Shown piece by piece: positions 34,554 through 42,177 of a stretch of 64,000 bases of DNA. How positions within the stretch are numbered: position 1 is the stretch's first letter; the number at the start of each line of letters is the position of its first letter. The translations under genes were made by a program, and so were the position numbers. The notes beneath the pieces are model-generated. The model worked only from the letters and a program-made list of their open reading frames with translations. It made no database searches and was not told the origin of the DNA. This DNA is from Nocardioides sp. Kera G14 (GTDB taxonomy: Bacteria; Actinomycetota; Actinomycetes; Propionibacteriales; Nocardioidaceae), in contig NZ_CP085839.1 of the NCBI RefSeq assembly GCF_020715565.1, positions 1 through 64,000 on the forward strand, written 5' to 3'.

Positions 34554-35551
34554 CTGATGTGGTCCTTCAGGATCGCGGCCAGGTGGTAGAGGCTGCCGAG
34601 GTCGACGCCGGCGGCCAGGCGCGGAAGCTCCACCGACGGTACGTCGAGTCCCGCCACCTTCGCGCGCTGCGCATCCTCCAGCGCCCGGCGCTCGGCGTGA
34701 TCCCCGGCGTCGGCGAGGAGGCCGTCGACGAGGCTGTCGGTCGCGTCGATCCCGACGCTCTTCAGCTGCTCGACGATGCCCGCACGGTCGACCTGGTCGG
34801 AGGTGGCCGCGGCCAGCTCCTCGTCGTCGAGGTCACGCGGTCGCACCAGGTTGACGATGACGGTGCCGGTCGGCAGCTGTGCCCTGCGCAGCTCGGCGAT
34901 CCCGTCCGCGGTCTCCTGCACGGGCATCTCCTCCAGCAGGGTGACGAGGTGCACCGCGGTCTGCGGGGAGCGGAAGAGCGTCATCATCGTGTCGGCCTGG
35001 TGCCGGATCGGGCCCACCTTCGCGAGACCCGCCACCTGGTCGCTCACGTTGAGGAACTGCGTGATCCGGCCGGTCGGGGGCGCATCGAGCACGACGGCGT
35101 CGTACGTCCTGGCGCCGCGGTTGCGGCTGTTGCGGTGGACGGCCTCGAAGACCTTGCCGGTGAGGAGGACGTCGCGGACGCCGGGGGCGACCGTGGTGGC
35201 GAACTCGATCACGCCGAAGCGGTCGAGCGCCTTCCCGGCGCGGCCGAGCTTGTAGTACATCGCGAGGTACTCGAGCAGTGCCGACTCCGCGTCGATGTGC
35301 AACGCGTAGACGTTGCCCGGGCGTCGGCCGTCGACGGTGAGGCCCGTGGCGACTCGGGTCTCGGCGTAGGGGAGCGGGTCGACGTCGAACATCCGGGCGA
35401 TGCCCTGACGTCCCTCGACCTCGCAGAGCAGGACGTTCTTGCCCTCGCTCGCGAGGCCCAGCGCCAGTGCCGCGGCGACGGTCGACTTGCCGGTGCCGCC
35501 CTTGCCGCTGACGACGTGCAGCCGCACACCGTCGTCAGCCCCGTTACTCAT
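34550..35551 (-). CDS. ArsA/GET3-type ATPase, first of pair
   Basis: 333-aa paralog of the next gene. Deviant Walker A SGKGGTGKSTVAAALAL (~15-31) is followed by LLCEVEGRQGIARMF and the Walker-B-like AVVLDAPPTGRITQFLNV. Both Walker A motifs keep the signature Lys (GKGG here, GSGG in the partner, so only this one has the intersubunit signature lysine). This suggests a heterodimer in which one subunit contributes the lysine. Overlaps of 4 bp on both sides indicate an operon running from the SnoaL-like gene into both ATPases. Confidence 0.9.
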   Translation of the reverse strand: MSNGADDGVRLHVVSGKGGTGKSTVAAALALGLASEGKNVLLCEVEGRQGIARMFDVDPLPYAETRVATGLTVDGRRPGNVYALHIDAESALLEYLAMYYKLGRAGKALDRFGVIEFATTVAPGVRDVLLTGKVFEAVHRNSRNRGARTYDAVVLDAPPTGRITQFLNVSDQVAGLAKVGPIRHQADTMMTLFRSPQTAVHLVTLLEEMPVQETADGIAELRRAQLPTGTVIVNLVRPRDLDDEELAAATSDQVDRAGIVEQLKSVGIDATDSLVDGLLADAGDHAERRALEDAQRAKVAGLDVPSVELPRLAAGVDLGSLYHLAAILKDHIR

Positions 35552-36003
35552 GGGGTCGGACTGTAGCCGCTGATCTTCAGGCTGGGGAGGTCATCCAGCG
35601 AGTAGGTCGTCTCGAAGGTGCGGATGTAGCCGGTGTGCGCGATGCGCCAGCCCGTCGGCGTACGGGTGTACCTGTCCTCGTAGAAGGCGGCGCCCTCGAG
35701 GGCGAAGCGGAAGGCGTCGGAGAGGACCTTGTCCTGGAGGTACCAGCGGCCGGTCGCCTCGTCGCCGGAGACGGTGATCTCGGGGTGGTGGACCTGGTGC
35801 ATCGTGAGGATGCCGGCGGGCAGGTTGGTGCGCATGTAGTCGACGAGATCGGACCGGTTGGCGAAGACGAGACCGGCGTAGTCGCCCGTGGCGTCCTCGG
35901 TGAAGCACTCGCTGAAGCCGTCCCAGTCCTTGGTGTCGAGGAGCCGGACGTAGCGGTACTTGAGCTGCTTGATCTGCTCCAGATCTGGAACCTGTTCCAC
36001 CAT
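35548..36003 (-). CDS. SnoaL-like (NTF2-fold) protein
   Basis: 151-aa NTF2-fold protein of the SnoaL_4-type group: IKQLKYRYVRLLDTKDWDGFSECFTEDATGDY at the start, MHQVHHPEITVSGDEATGRWYLQDKV in the middle, and FYEDRYTRTPTGWRIAHTGYIRTFE near the end. Relatives are dehydratases, isomerases or ligand-binding proteins. The Asp and His needed for dehydratase activity (D42-like, H80-like) appear present but the reaction cannot be assigned. It leads the minus-strand operon with the two ArsA-type ATPases (4-bp overlap). Confidence 0.82.
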   Translation of the reverse strand: MVEQVPDLEQIKQLKYRYVRLLDTKDWDGFSECFTEDATGDYAGLVFANRSDLVDYMRTNLPAGILTMHQVHHPEITVSGDEATGRWYLQDKVLSDAFRFALEGAAFYEDRYTRTPTGWRIAHTGYIRTFETTYSLDDLPSLKISGYSPTP

Positions 36004-36025
36004 GAGGCGACTCTAGGCCCGGCGG

Positions 36026-36031
36026 TAGGGT
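36026..36031 (+). promoter_or_regulatory. -10 hexamer for leaderless DUF4177 transcript
   Basis: TAGGGT ends exactly 6 bp before the ATG at 36038, with no ribosome site. Confidence 0.55.
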
Positions 36032-36037
36032 TCTGGC

Positions 36038-36193
36038 ATGACTCAGTGGGAGTACCAGGTCGCCCCGATCCTCAACCATGTCGCCGGGCAGATCCTCAAC
36101 AACTTCGGTCAGGACGGCTGGGAGCTCGTCACGATCACCGATAACGGCTCCGGCAATCTCGTCGGGTACTTCAAGCGTCCGGTGTCCTCGTGA
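36038..36193 (+). CDS. Small DUF4177-like protein (51 aa)
   Basis: 51-aa protein MTQWEYQVAPILNHVAGQ ... NFGQDGWELVTITD ... GNLVGYFKRPVSS. The W-E-Y-x-V start and QDGWELV-x(n)-YFKRP pattern match the DUF4177 family of tiny beta-rich proteins. A gene of the same kind occupies the same place in mycobacteria (Rv3678A position). The GTGA overlap with the next gene couples it to RidA. The function is not known. Confidence 0.85.
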   Translation: MTQWEYQVAPILNHVAGQILNNFGQDGWELVTITDNGSGNLVGYFKRPVSS

Positions 36194-36648
36194 GCGCGGT
36201 CGAGGACCGGCTGGCTGAGCTCGGCCTGACCGTCCCCGAGGTCGTGCCGCCTGTGGCGGCCTACATCCCGGCCGTTCGCTCCGGGAACCTGGTGTTCAGC
36301 TCCGGGCAGATCCCGATGCGCGGCGGGTCGCCGGTGGCGGTCGGCAAGGTCGGTGCTCCGGACGGTCCGTCGGCCGAGCTCGCGACCGAGGCCGCTCAGC
36401 AGTGTGCGCTCAACGCGATCGCTGCCGTGATGGCGCTGATCGGTGACCTCGACCAGGTCAAGCAGGTGGTGAAGGCGGTCGTCTTCGTCGCCTCCGACCC
36501 GTCCTTCACAGGCCAGCCGGCCGTGGCGAACGGCGCCTCGGAGTTGCTCGCCACGGCCTTCGACGGCCCGCACGCCCGTTCCGCCGTCGGTGTGGCGGCG
36601 CTTCCTCTCGACGTCTCCGTCGAGGTGGAGATCATCGTCGAGCTCTGA
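36190..36648 (+). CDS. RidA/YjgF-family protein
   Basis: 152-aa member of the RidA (YER057c/UK114) superfamily. Family features are AAYIPAVRSGNLVFSSGQIPMRGG, ALNAIAAVMALIGDLDQVKQVVK and the C-terminal PLDVSVEVEIIVEL. The catalytic Arg of canonical RidA (in the AxxAR-VxxLP motif) appears here as ARSAVGVAALPLDVSVEVE. Canonical members hydrolyse reactive enamine/imine intermediates from PLP enzymes. This one belongs to the longer YjgF-like group. GTG start overlaps the preceding stop. Confidence 0.9.
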   Translation: MSAVEDRLAELGLTVPEVVPPVAAYIPAVRSGNLVFSSGQIPMRGGSPVAVGKVGAPDGPSAELATEAAQQCALNAIAAVMALIGDLDQVKQVVKAVVFVASDPSFTGQPAVANGASELLATAFDGPHARSAVGVAALPLDVSVEVEIIVEL

Positions 36649-36652
36649 GCTG

Positions 36653-37342
36653 ATGTCCGAGGTGGCGGAGCCGCGCGACGCGGCCACGGTCCTGTTGCTG
36701 CGGTCAACCGCTGAGGCGCCGCTCGAGGTCTTCGTCATGGTGCGGCGCACCACGATGGAGTTCGCCGCGGGCGTGGTCGTCTTCCCCGGCGGCGGCGTCG
36801 ATGCCGCCGACTCTCCGTCGGACTCCGCCCTTCTCACCGACGAATCCCGGGACGGTCACGACGTCTGGGCCGCTCGGATGGGGGCGACCGACCTCTCCCA
36901 CGCGGCGTCGGTGCTGGGTGCCGCGGTCCGCGAGGTGGCTGAGGAGACCGGTGTCGTGCTGTCACCCGATGCGCTGGGCCTGTGGGACGCCTGGACCACG
37001 CCCGTCGTGATGCCGAAGCGCTATCGCACCTGGTTCTTCACCGCTCTGCTGCCGCCGGGCCAGGAGGCGCGGGAGCTCTCGACCGAGTCGTCGTCGGTGT
37101 CGTGGGTGACGCCCGCGGAGGCTCTGGACAAGGTCGATGCCGGCGAGTGGGACATGATGCCGCCGACGTACGCCGCCATGCTGCGTCTCGCGACCTTCGC
37201 CTCGGCAGGAGAGGTGATGGCCGCGACCGTCGACGCGTCGGTCGAGATGTTCCTGCCGGACTGGACCGATGCGTCCCTCCGGCTGCCGGTGTGGGCGCAG
37301 GAGCTGGCCGCGGCGCGCGGCGACAGGGCGCGCTGGTCATGA
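36653..37342 (+). CDS. Nudix hydrolase (interrupted Nudix box)
   Basis: 229-aa Nudix protein. The Nudix box is split: VVVFPGGGVDAAD is followed ~40 residues later by GAAVREVAEETGVVLS. The insertion between the G-rich loop and REVAEE helix resembles the NUDT7/19-like group that often uses CoA derivatives. The substrate is not predictable. It starts 4 bp after RidA and its stop overlaps the MBL hydrolase start, so all belong to one operon. Confidence 0.88.
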   Translation: MSEVAEPRDAATVLLLRSTAEAPLEVFVMVRRTTMEFAAGVVVFPGGGVDAADSPSDSALLTDESRDGHDVWAARMGATDLSHAASVLGAAVREVAEETGVVLSPDALGLWDAWTTPVVMPKRYRTWFFTALLPPGQEARELSTESSSVSWVTPAEALDKVDAGEWDMMPPTYAAMLRLATFASAGEVMAATVDASVEMFLPDWTDASLRLPVWAQELAAARGDRARWS

Positions 37343-38142
37343 GCGGCGAGGCCTGGACCGGAGGGTCGTACGGCGACCACGAGTGCGTCCTCGCACCCAA
37401 CCCCGGCCTGATGACACTCGACGGCACCAACACCTGGATCCTGCGGGCGGGCACGCGGTCGGTGGTGGTCGATCCGGGCCCGCTCAGCGACTCCCACCTC
37501 GACGCCGTTGCCGAGGCGGCCGGCGACGTGGTCGAGGTCCTCCTCACGCATCATCATTTCGACCACTCCGAGAGCGCTCGGGCCTTCGGGGAGAGGGTGG
37601 GCGCTCCGGTCCGCGCGCTGGACCCCGCGCTTGTGCTCGGTGCCGAGGGGCTGCGGGCCGGGGACGTCGTCTCGGTCGGCTCGGAGCTGGAGATCGAGGT
37701 CGTCGCCACGCCCGGCCACACGGCCGACTCGCTCTCCTTCTGGGTGCCCTCGGCCTCCGCCGTGCTGACCGGTGACACCGTGCTGGGCCGTGGCACGACG
37801 GTCGTGGCCCATCCGGACGGGCAGCTGGGCGCCTATCTGTCGTCGCTGGATCGCCTGCGTGCGCTGGCCGAATCGCGAGACGTGTCCTGGATCTGGCCGG
37901 GTCACGGCCCGGCCATCGCTGACGCGCTCGCGACCCTGGACTACTACATCGCGCACCGTCACTCCCGCCTCGAGCAGGTCGCCACGGCCCTCGTTCTGGT
38001 GCCGCCCGACACGCTGCCCGACGATGTGCCGCGCGCGGTCGTCGAGATCGTCTACGCCGACGTCGACCCGGTCCTGTGGGGCGCTGCCGAGCTCTCGGTC
38101 CGGGCGCAGCTCGCTCACCTCGACGAGTCCCGCCCTTCCTGA
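37339..38142 (+). CDS. MBL-fold metallo-hydrolase (LACTB2-like)
   Basis: 267-aa metallo-beta-lactamase fold enzyme. The zinc motif is THHHFDHSES (~73-82), preceded by LDGTNTWIL...VVDPGPL. Other ligands are in TPGHTADSLSF, LTGDTVLGRG and WPGHGP. The C-terminal winged-helix-like tail (RHSRLEQVATAL...AVVEIVYADVDPVLWGAAELSVRAQLAHL) is typical of the LACTB2 subgroup, some of which are RNA endonucleases. The substrate here is unknown. The ATGA overlap with the Nudix gene indicates co-translation. Confidence 0.9.
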   Translation: MSGEAWTGGSYGDHECVLAPNPGLMTLDGTNTWILRAGTRSVVVDPGPLSDSHLDAVAEAAGDVVEVLLTHHHFDHSESARAFGERVGAPVRALDPALVLGAEGLRAGDVVSVGSELEIEVVATPGHTADSLSFWVPSASAVLTGDTVLGRGTTVVAHPDGQLGAYLSSLDRLRALAESRDVSWIWPGHGPAIADALATLDYYIAHRHSRLEQVATALVLVPPDTLPDDVPRAVVEIVYADVDPVLWGAAELSVRAQLAHLDESRPS

Positions 38143-38190
38143 GCCCGGATCCGGATTCGGCGGTGAGGGAGGGCCCTCTCTTGGGCCGGG

Positions 38191-38868
38191 TCAGCGGGCG
38201 CGGCGGGTCATGCGGTCTACGTCGAGGATGACGACCGAGCGCGGCTCGAGCCGCAGCCAGCCGCGGGAGACGAAGTCAGCGAGCGCCTTGTTGACCGTCT
38301 CGCGGGAGGCGCCGACCAGCTGGGCGAGCTCCTCCTGGGTGAGGTCGTGGTGAACGTGCACGCCGTCGTCGGCAGTGCGGCCGAAGCGCTCGGCGAGGTC
38401 GAGCAGCGCCTTGGCGACGCGGCCGGGCACGTCGGAGAAGACAAGGTCCGCGACGACGTCGTTGGCCTTGCGGAGTCGGCCCGCGAGCTGACCGAGCAGG
38501 CTCGAGGCGATCTTCGGCCGCCCCTCGAGCCACGAGAGCAGGTCCTCGTGGGACAGGGACGCGAACGTGGAGTCGGTGACCGCGGTGACGGTGGCCGAGC
38601 GGGGGCCGGGGTCGAAGAGCGACAGCTCGCCGAACATCTGGCCCGGGCCGAGGATCGCCAGCAGGTTCTCACGGCCATCGGACGACGTCCGGCCGAGCTT
38701 CACCTTGCCGTCGACGACGACATAGAGCTTGTCGCCCGAGTCGCCCTCGTGGAACAGCACCTCGCCGCGGCGAAGCTTCGTCTCAGCGAGCGACGACAGC
38801 AGCGCCGTGGCCGCCTCGTCGTCGAGCGCGCTGAAGAGCGGCGCCTGTCGCAGCACGTCGTTGTCCAC
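38191..38868 (-). CDS. crp: Crp/Fnr-family transcription factor
   Basis: 225-aa Crp-type regulator. The cyclic-nucleotide-binding domain is in residues ~10-125 with phosphate-binding cassette FGELSLFDPGPRSATV. The C-terminal winged helix contains TQEELAQLVGASRETVNKALADF. The N-terminus DNDVLRQAPLFSALDDEAA is characteristic of actinobacterial Crp (Rv3676-like), a cAMP-responsive global regulator. GGAGG 5-6 bp upstream selects the GTG at 38868 over a longer ATG form. It lies convergent to the MBL gene and divergent from nth, as in mycobacteria. Confidence 0.95.
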   Translation of the reverse strand: MDNDVLRQAPLFSALDDEAATALLSSLAETKLRRGEVLFHEGDSGDKLYVVVDGKVKLGRTSSDGRENLLAILGPGQMFGELSLFDPGPRSATVTAVTDSTFASLSHEDLLSWLEGRPKIASSLLGQLAGRLRKANDVVADLVFSDVPGRVAKALLDLAERFGRTADDGVHVHHDLTQEELAQLVGASRETVNKALADFVSRGWLRLEPRSVVILDVDRMTRRAR

Positions 38869-38976
38869 CAGAACCTCCGTGATCACCACCGTCAAACCCA
38901 CGAGAGCGGGCATGTGACCTGAATCCTAGCCGCGGAGTGCCTCACACCGCGGCACAACCTCCCGCAGCAGGCCCCG

Positions 38977-38982
38977 TACTCT
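38977..38982 (+). promoter_or_regulatory. -10 hexamer for leaderless nth transcript
   Basis: TACTCT ends 6 bp before the GTG start of nth; no ribosome site is visible. Confidence 0.55.
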
Positions 38983-38988
38983 TGCGGC

Positions 38989-39696
38989 GTGCGCAGGCAG
39001 GACGAGACCCGGACCGGACTCGTCCGCCGTGCTCGGAAGATCGACCGGGTCCTGGCCGTCACCTATCCCGACGCCAAGGCGGAGCTGGACTTCGACAATT
39101 CTTATCAGTGCCTCGTCGTCACGGTGCTGTCCGCGCAGACGACGGACAAGCGGGTCAATGCTGTCCGCCCGACCCTCTTCGCCGCCTACCCCGACGCCCG
39201 CGCGATGGCCGCTGCCGACCGCACCGTGCTCGAGGGCATCATCGGTCCGCTGGGTTTCTTCCGGGCCAAGACCGACTCTCTCCTCCGGCTGAGTGCAGCC
39301 TTGGTGGAGGAGTACGGCGGCGAGGTGCCGGCTTCGCTGGACGCGCTCGTCAAGCTGCCCGGTGTGGGCCGCAAGACCGCCAACGTCGTGCTGGGCAACG
39401 CGTTCGGGCTTCCGGGCATCACCGTCGACACGCACTTCGGTCGCCTCTCCCGGCGACTGGGCTTCACCGACGAGACCGACCCGGTGAAGGTCGAGCACGC
39501 CGTGGGCGCGCTCTTCGAGAAGCGCGACTGGACGATGCTCTCGCACCACCTGATCTGGCACGGCCGGCGCTGCTGTCACGCCAAGAAGCCGGCCTGCGGC
39601 GCCTGCGTGGTCGCCAAGCTCTGCCCGAGCTTCGGCGAGGGGCCGACCGATCCGGAGGTCGCGGCGAAGCTGCTGCGTGACGAGGGACCCAACTGA
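38989..39696 (+). CDS. nth: Endonuclease III, DNA glycosylase/AP lyase
   Basis: 235-aa base-excision repair enzyme for oxidised pyrimidines. The helix-hairpin-helix [15 protein letters not shown] carries the catalytic Lys, and the catalytic Asp is in [15 protein letters not shown]. The C-terminal [4Fe-4S] cluster loop has spacing C-x6-C-x2-C-x5-C ([17 protein letters not shown]). The length fits the family. The stop overlaps the TlpA-like gene by one base; the run nth, tlpA-like, Nudix, marP forms one operon. Confidence 0.97.
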   Translation: MRRQDETRTGLVRRARKIDRVLAVTYPDAKAELDFDNSYQCLVVTVLSAQTTDKRVNAVRPTLFAAYPDARAMAAADRTVLEGIIGPLGFFRAKTDSLLRLSAALVEEYGGEVPASLDALVKLPGVGRKTANVVLGNAFGLPGITVDTHFGRLSRRLGFTDETDPVKVEHAVGALFEKRDWTMLSHHLIWHGRRCCHAKKPACGACVVAKLCPSFGEGPTDPEVAAKLLRDEGPN

Positions 39697-40298
39697 TGGG
39701 TCGCGTACGCATGGCGGCGGGCGCCGCCGTACTCCTACTGACCCTCGTCGGCTGTGGCGGACCATCGATCACGGCGCCGAAGGAGAAGGACATCCGCGTC
39801 GACACGCCCGAGCTGGTCGCCCTCAAGAAGGCGGCCGGCATCGAATCATGCCCGACCTCGCAGACCTCGAGGGGTGGACTCCCCGACGTGACGCTGAAGT
39901 GCCTCGGCGGCGGCGCCGACGTCGACCTGTCGACGCTCAAGGGTCCGCTCGTCATCAACGTCTGGTCGAGCACATGTGGGCCGTGCCGGCAGGAGATGCC
40001 GGCACTGGGTGAGTTCCACCGGAAGTACGGCAGCCAGGTGCCCCTGTTGGGCATCGACATCGAGGACACGTATCCCGGGGTCGCGCTGAAGCAGGCAGCC
40101 AAGCGCAAGGCGTCCTACCCGCAGCTCTTCGACTACAACGGGCACATCGACAAGACCAAGACGCTGCATCTGACGGGGTTGCCGACATTCTTCTTCCTCC
40201 ATGCCGACGGCACCGTCACGAAGCAGGCGGGCGGTCTCGAGTCTCTGGACGAGGTCGTCGACATGGTCAACACGCAGCTCGGGATGCAGCTCTCATGA
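39696..40298 (+). CDS. TlpA-type thioredoxin-fold lipoprotein
   Basis: 200-aa exported thiol-disulfide oxidoreductase. The lipobox LTLVGC gives lipid attachment at Cys20. The thioredoxin domain has STCGPCRQEMP (CxxC active site) and the cis-Pro loop LTGLPTFFFLHADG. An extra pair of cysteines (SCPTS and LKC) precede the domain. It probably maintains redox state of extracytoplasmic proteins. The neighbouring MarP protease needs a disulfide, so it could be a partner (inference). The ATG overlaps the nth stop. Confidence 0.92.
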   Translation: MGRVRMAAGAAVLLLTLVGCGGPSITAPKEKDIRVDTPELVALKKAAGIESCPTSQTSRGGLPDVTLKCLGGGADVDLSTLKGPLVINVWSSTCGPCRQEMPALGEFHRKYGSQVPLLGIDIEDTYPGVALKQAAKRKASYPQLFDYNGHIDKTKTLHLTGLPTFFFLHADGTVTKQAGGLESLDEVVDMVNTQLGMQLS

Positions 40299-41008
40299 CG
40301 TCCCAGCACAGGCCGGACTGGCTCCACGAGGTCATCGCCGCCTCGAAGACGATCACGCCGGACAGGATCTCCTCCTTCACGGTGCCCGAGGGCTCGAACG
40401 CGCGGCAGTCGGCGGTGCTGATGCTCTTCGGCGAAGGCGCCTCCGGACCCGACCTGGTCCTCACCGAGCGGTCGCACACCATGCGCTCGCACCCGGGCCA
40501 GGTCTCCTTCCCGGGCGGATCGCTCGACGAGGGCGAGTCCATCGACCAGGCCGCGCTGCGTGAGGCCGAGGAGGAGGCAGGCATCTCGCCGTACGACGTC
40601 GAGATCGTCGGGCACCTGCCCGAGCTCTGGCTGCCGCCCAGCAACTTCGCCGTCACGACGGTCATCGGCTGGTGGGAGCAGCAGCACGAGCCCATCCCCG
40701 CGTCGCCGGACGAGGTGCACGCGATCTATCGGGTGCCGATCGCCGAGTTGCGCGACCCGACGCACCGCATCACCGTCATCTCGCCGTCCCATGGGTGGAG
40801 GTCGCCGGGTTTCCTGATCGGGCCGGAGAAGGATGTGATCCTCTGGGGCTTCACCGGGGGTGTCGTCGAGCGTTTCCTCACGTATCTCGGTTGGATCGAG
40901 CCCATGCCTGATGCGCGCGAGGTCGAGCTGCCCGCCTACATGCTGGCCGGGCGCGAGCGGGCTCGCGGCCGGGACCTGCCTGAGGTGTCGCCCGAGGTAT
41001 CGGAGTGA
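40295..41008 (+). CDS. CoA pyrophosphatase-type Nudix hydrolase
   Basis: 237-aa Nudix enzyme with canonical box GGSLDEGESIDQAALREAEEEAGI (G-x5-E-x7-REAEEEAG). Upstream LTERSHTMRSHPGQVSFPGG is the NuCoA/NudL signature found in CoA and acyl-CoA pyrophosphatases. The gene corresponds in position to Rv3672c. It overlaps neighbours on both sides by 4 bp. Confidence 0.92.
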   Translation: MTSQHRPDWLHEVIAASKTITPDRISSFTVPEGSNARQSAVLMLFGEGASGPDLVLTERSHTMRSHPGQVSFPGGSLDEGESIDQAALREAEEEAGISPYDVEIVGHLPELWLPPSNFAVTTVIGWWEQQHEPIPASPDEVHAIYRVPIAELRDPTHRITVISPSHGWRSPGFLIGPEKDVILWGFTGGVVERFLTYLGWIEPMPDAREVELPAYMLAGRERARGRDLPEVSPEVSE

Positions 41009-42177
41009 ACTGGCTCGACTGGTGCCTCGTCCTCCTGGTCGCGGCCTACGCCCTCTCCGGCTACTGGCAGGGCTTCATCAGCGGTGCCTTCGCGACCGTC
41101 GGCCTGCTGCTCGGCGGGTTCATCGGCGTCTGGGCGGCGCCCAAACTTCTCGGCGACGCCTCCCCGTCCGTCTGGGTCTCCCTCGGCGCGCTCTTCGTCG
41201 TCATCCTGGCCGCCTCCCTGGGTCAGGGCATCCTGCAGTACGTCGGCACGCGGGTGCGCAACTCGATCAGCTGGCGTCCGGTGAGAGCCCTCGACGCGTG
41301 TGGGGGCGCGGTGCTCTCGGCCGCGGCAGTGCTCGTCGTGGCCTGGGCGCTGGGCGTGGCGATCTCGGGGGCCCACATCGGCCCGATCACCTCGGCCGTG
41401 CGCGGCTCGACCGTGCTCTCCCGCGTCGACGACGTGATGCCGCTCAGCGCGGCCAAGGCACTCGACCGGTTCAACAACGTCGTCGGCACGTCGTTCTTCC
41501 CGCGTTATCTGGAGCCTTTCGCACCCGAGCGCATCGTCCGGGTCGGGCCCGGGCCGGCACGGCTGAAGAAGGACCCTGACGTCGTACGGGCCGAGGCCTC
41601 GGTCTTCAAGGTCCGCGGCGCGAACTCCTGTGGACGCGGCGTGGAGGGCACCGGCTTCCTCATCGCGCCGGGCTACCTGATGACCAACGCCCATGTGGTC
41701 GCCGGTGTCTCGGAGCCGGTCGTCTCCCGCGGGAACGACGAGGCTGACGGCAAGGTCGTCCTCTACGACCCCGGCGTGGACATCGCGGTGGTGGCCTTCG
41801 ACAGCGGCTCGGCGACCCCGCTGGACCTCGCCAGCTCGGCCAAGCCGGGTGACGGCGTCGCCATCCTGGGCTACCCGCAGGACGGCCCCTTCGACATCGA
41901 GCCCGGCCGCATCCGCGCCCAGCAGCGCCTGCGCTCGCCCGACATCTACGGCTCGGGCACCGTCATCCGCGACGTCTACTCGCTGCGCGGCCTCATCCGT
42001 CCCGGCAACTCCGGAGGTCCAATCGTCGACTCCGCAGGACAGGTCGCAGGGGTCGTCTTCGCCGCCTCCGTCACGGACAAGGACACCGGCTACGCGCTCA
42101 CCGCCAACCAGGTCTCGCGTCTCGCCGAGGAGGGGAAGCAGAGAACTACTCGCGTCTCCACCGGCGGCTGCGCCTGA
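41005..42177 (+). CDS. marP: Membrane serine protease MarP
   Basis: 390-aa protein: an N-terminal CvpA-like region with four TM helices (~1-120), a linker, and a periplasmic chymotrypsin-like domain. The catalytic triad is His230 (TNAHVV), Asp259 (GVDIAVV) and Ser336 (PGNSGGP). Cys209 (NSCGRG) and Cys389 at the very C-terminus correspond to the regulatory disulfide of M. tuberculosis MarP, which protects cells from acid and oxidative stress by processing cell-wall hydrolases such as RipA. Fusion of CvpA and protease domains is diagnostic. It ends one base before the convergent amidase stop. Confidence 0.95.
   Translation: MNWLDWCLVLLVAAYALSGYWQGFISGAFATVGLLLGGFIGVWAAPKLLGDASPSVWVSLGALFVVILAASLGQGILQYVGTRVRNSISWRPVRALDACGGAVLSAAAVLVVAWALGVAISGAHIGPITSAVRGSTVLSRVDDVMPLSAAKALDRFNNVVGTSFFPRYLEPFAPERIVRVGPGPARLKKDPDVVRAEASVFKVRGANSCGRGVEGTGFLIAPGYLMTNAHVVAGVSEPVVSRGNDEADGKVVLYDPGVDIAVVAFDSGSATPLDLASSAKPGDGVAILGYPQDGPFDIEPGRIRAQQRLRSPDIYGSGTVIRDVYSLRGLIRPGNSGGPIVDSAGQVAGVVFAASVTDKDTGYALTANQVSRLAEEGKQRTTRVSTGGCA

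Noticed and set aside
38913..38928. Crp site (TGTGA-N6-TCACA) between crp and nth
   Set aside because: Only the left half-site TGTGA is present; the right half reads TCCTA.
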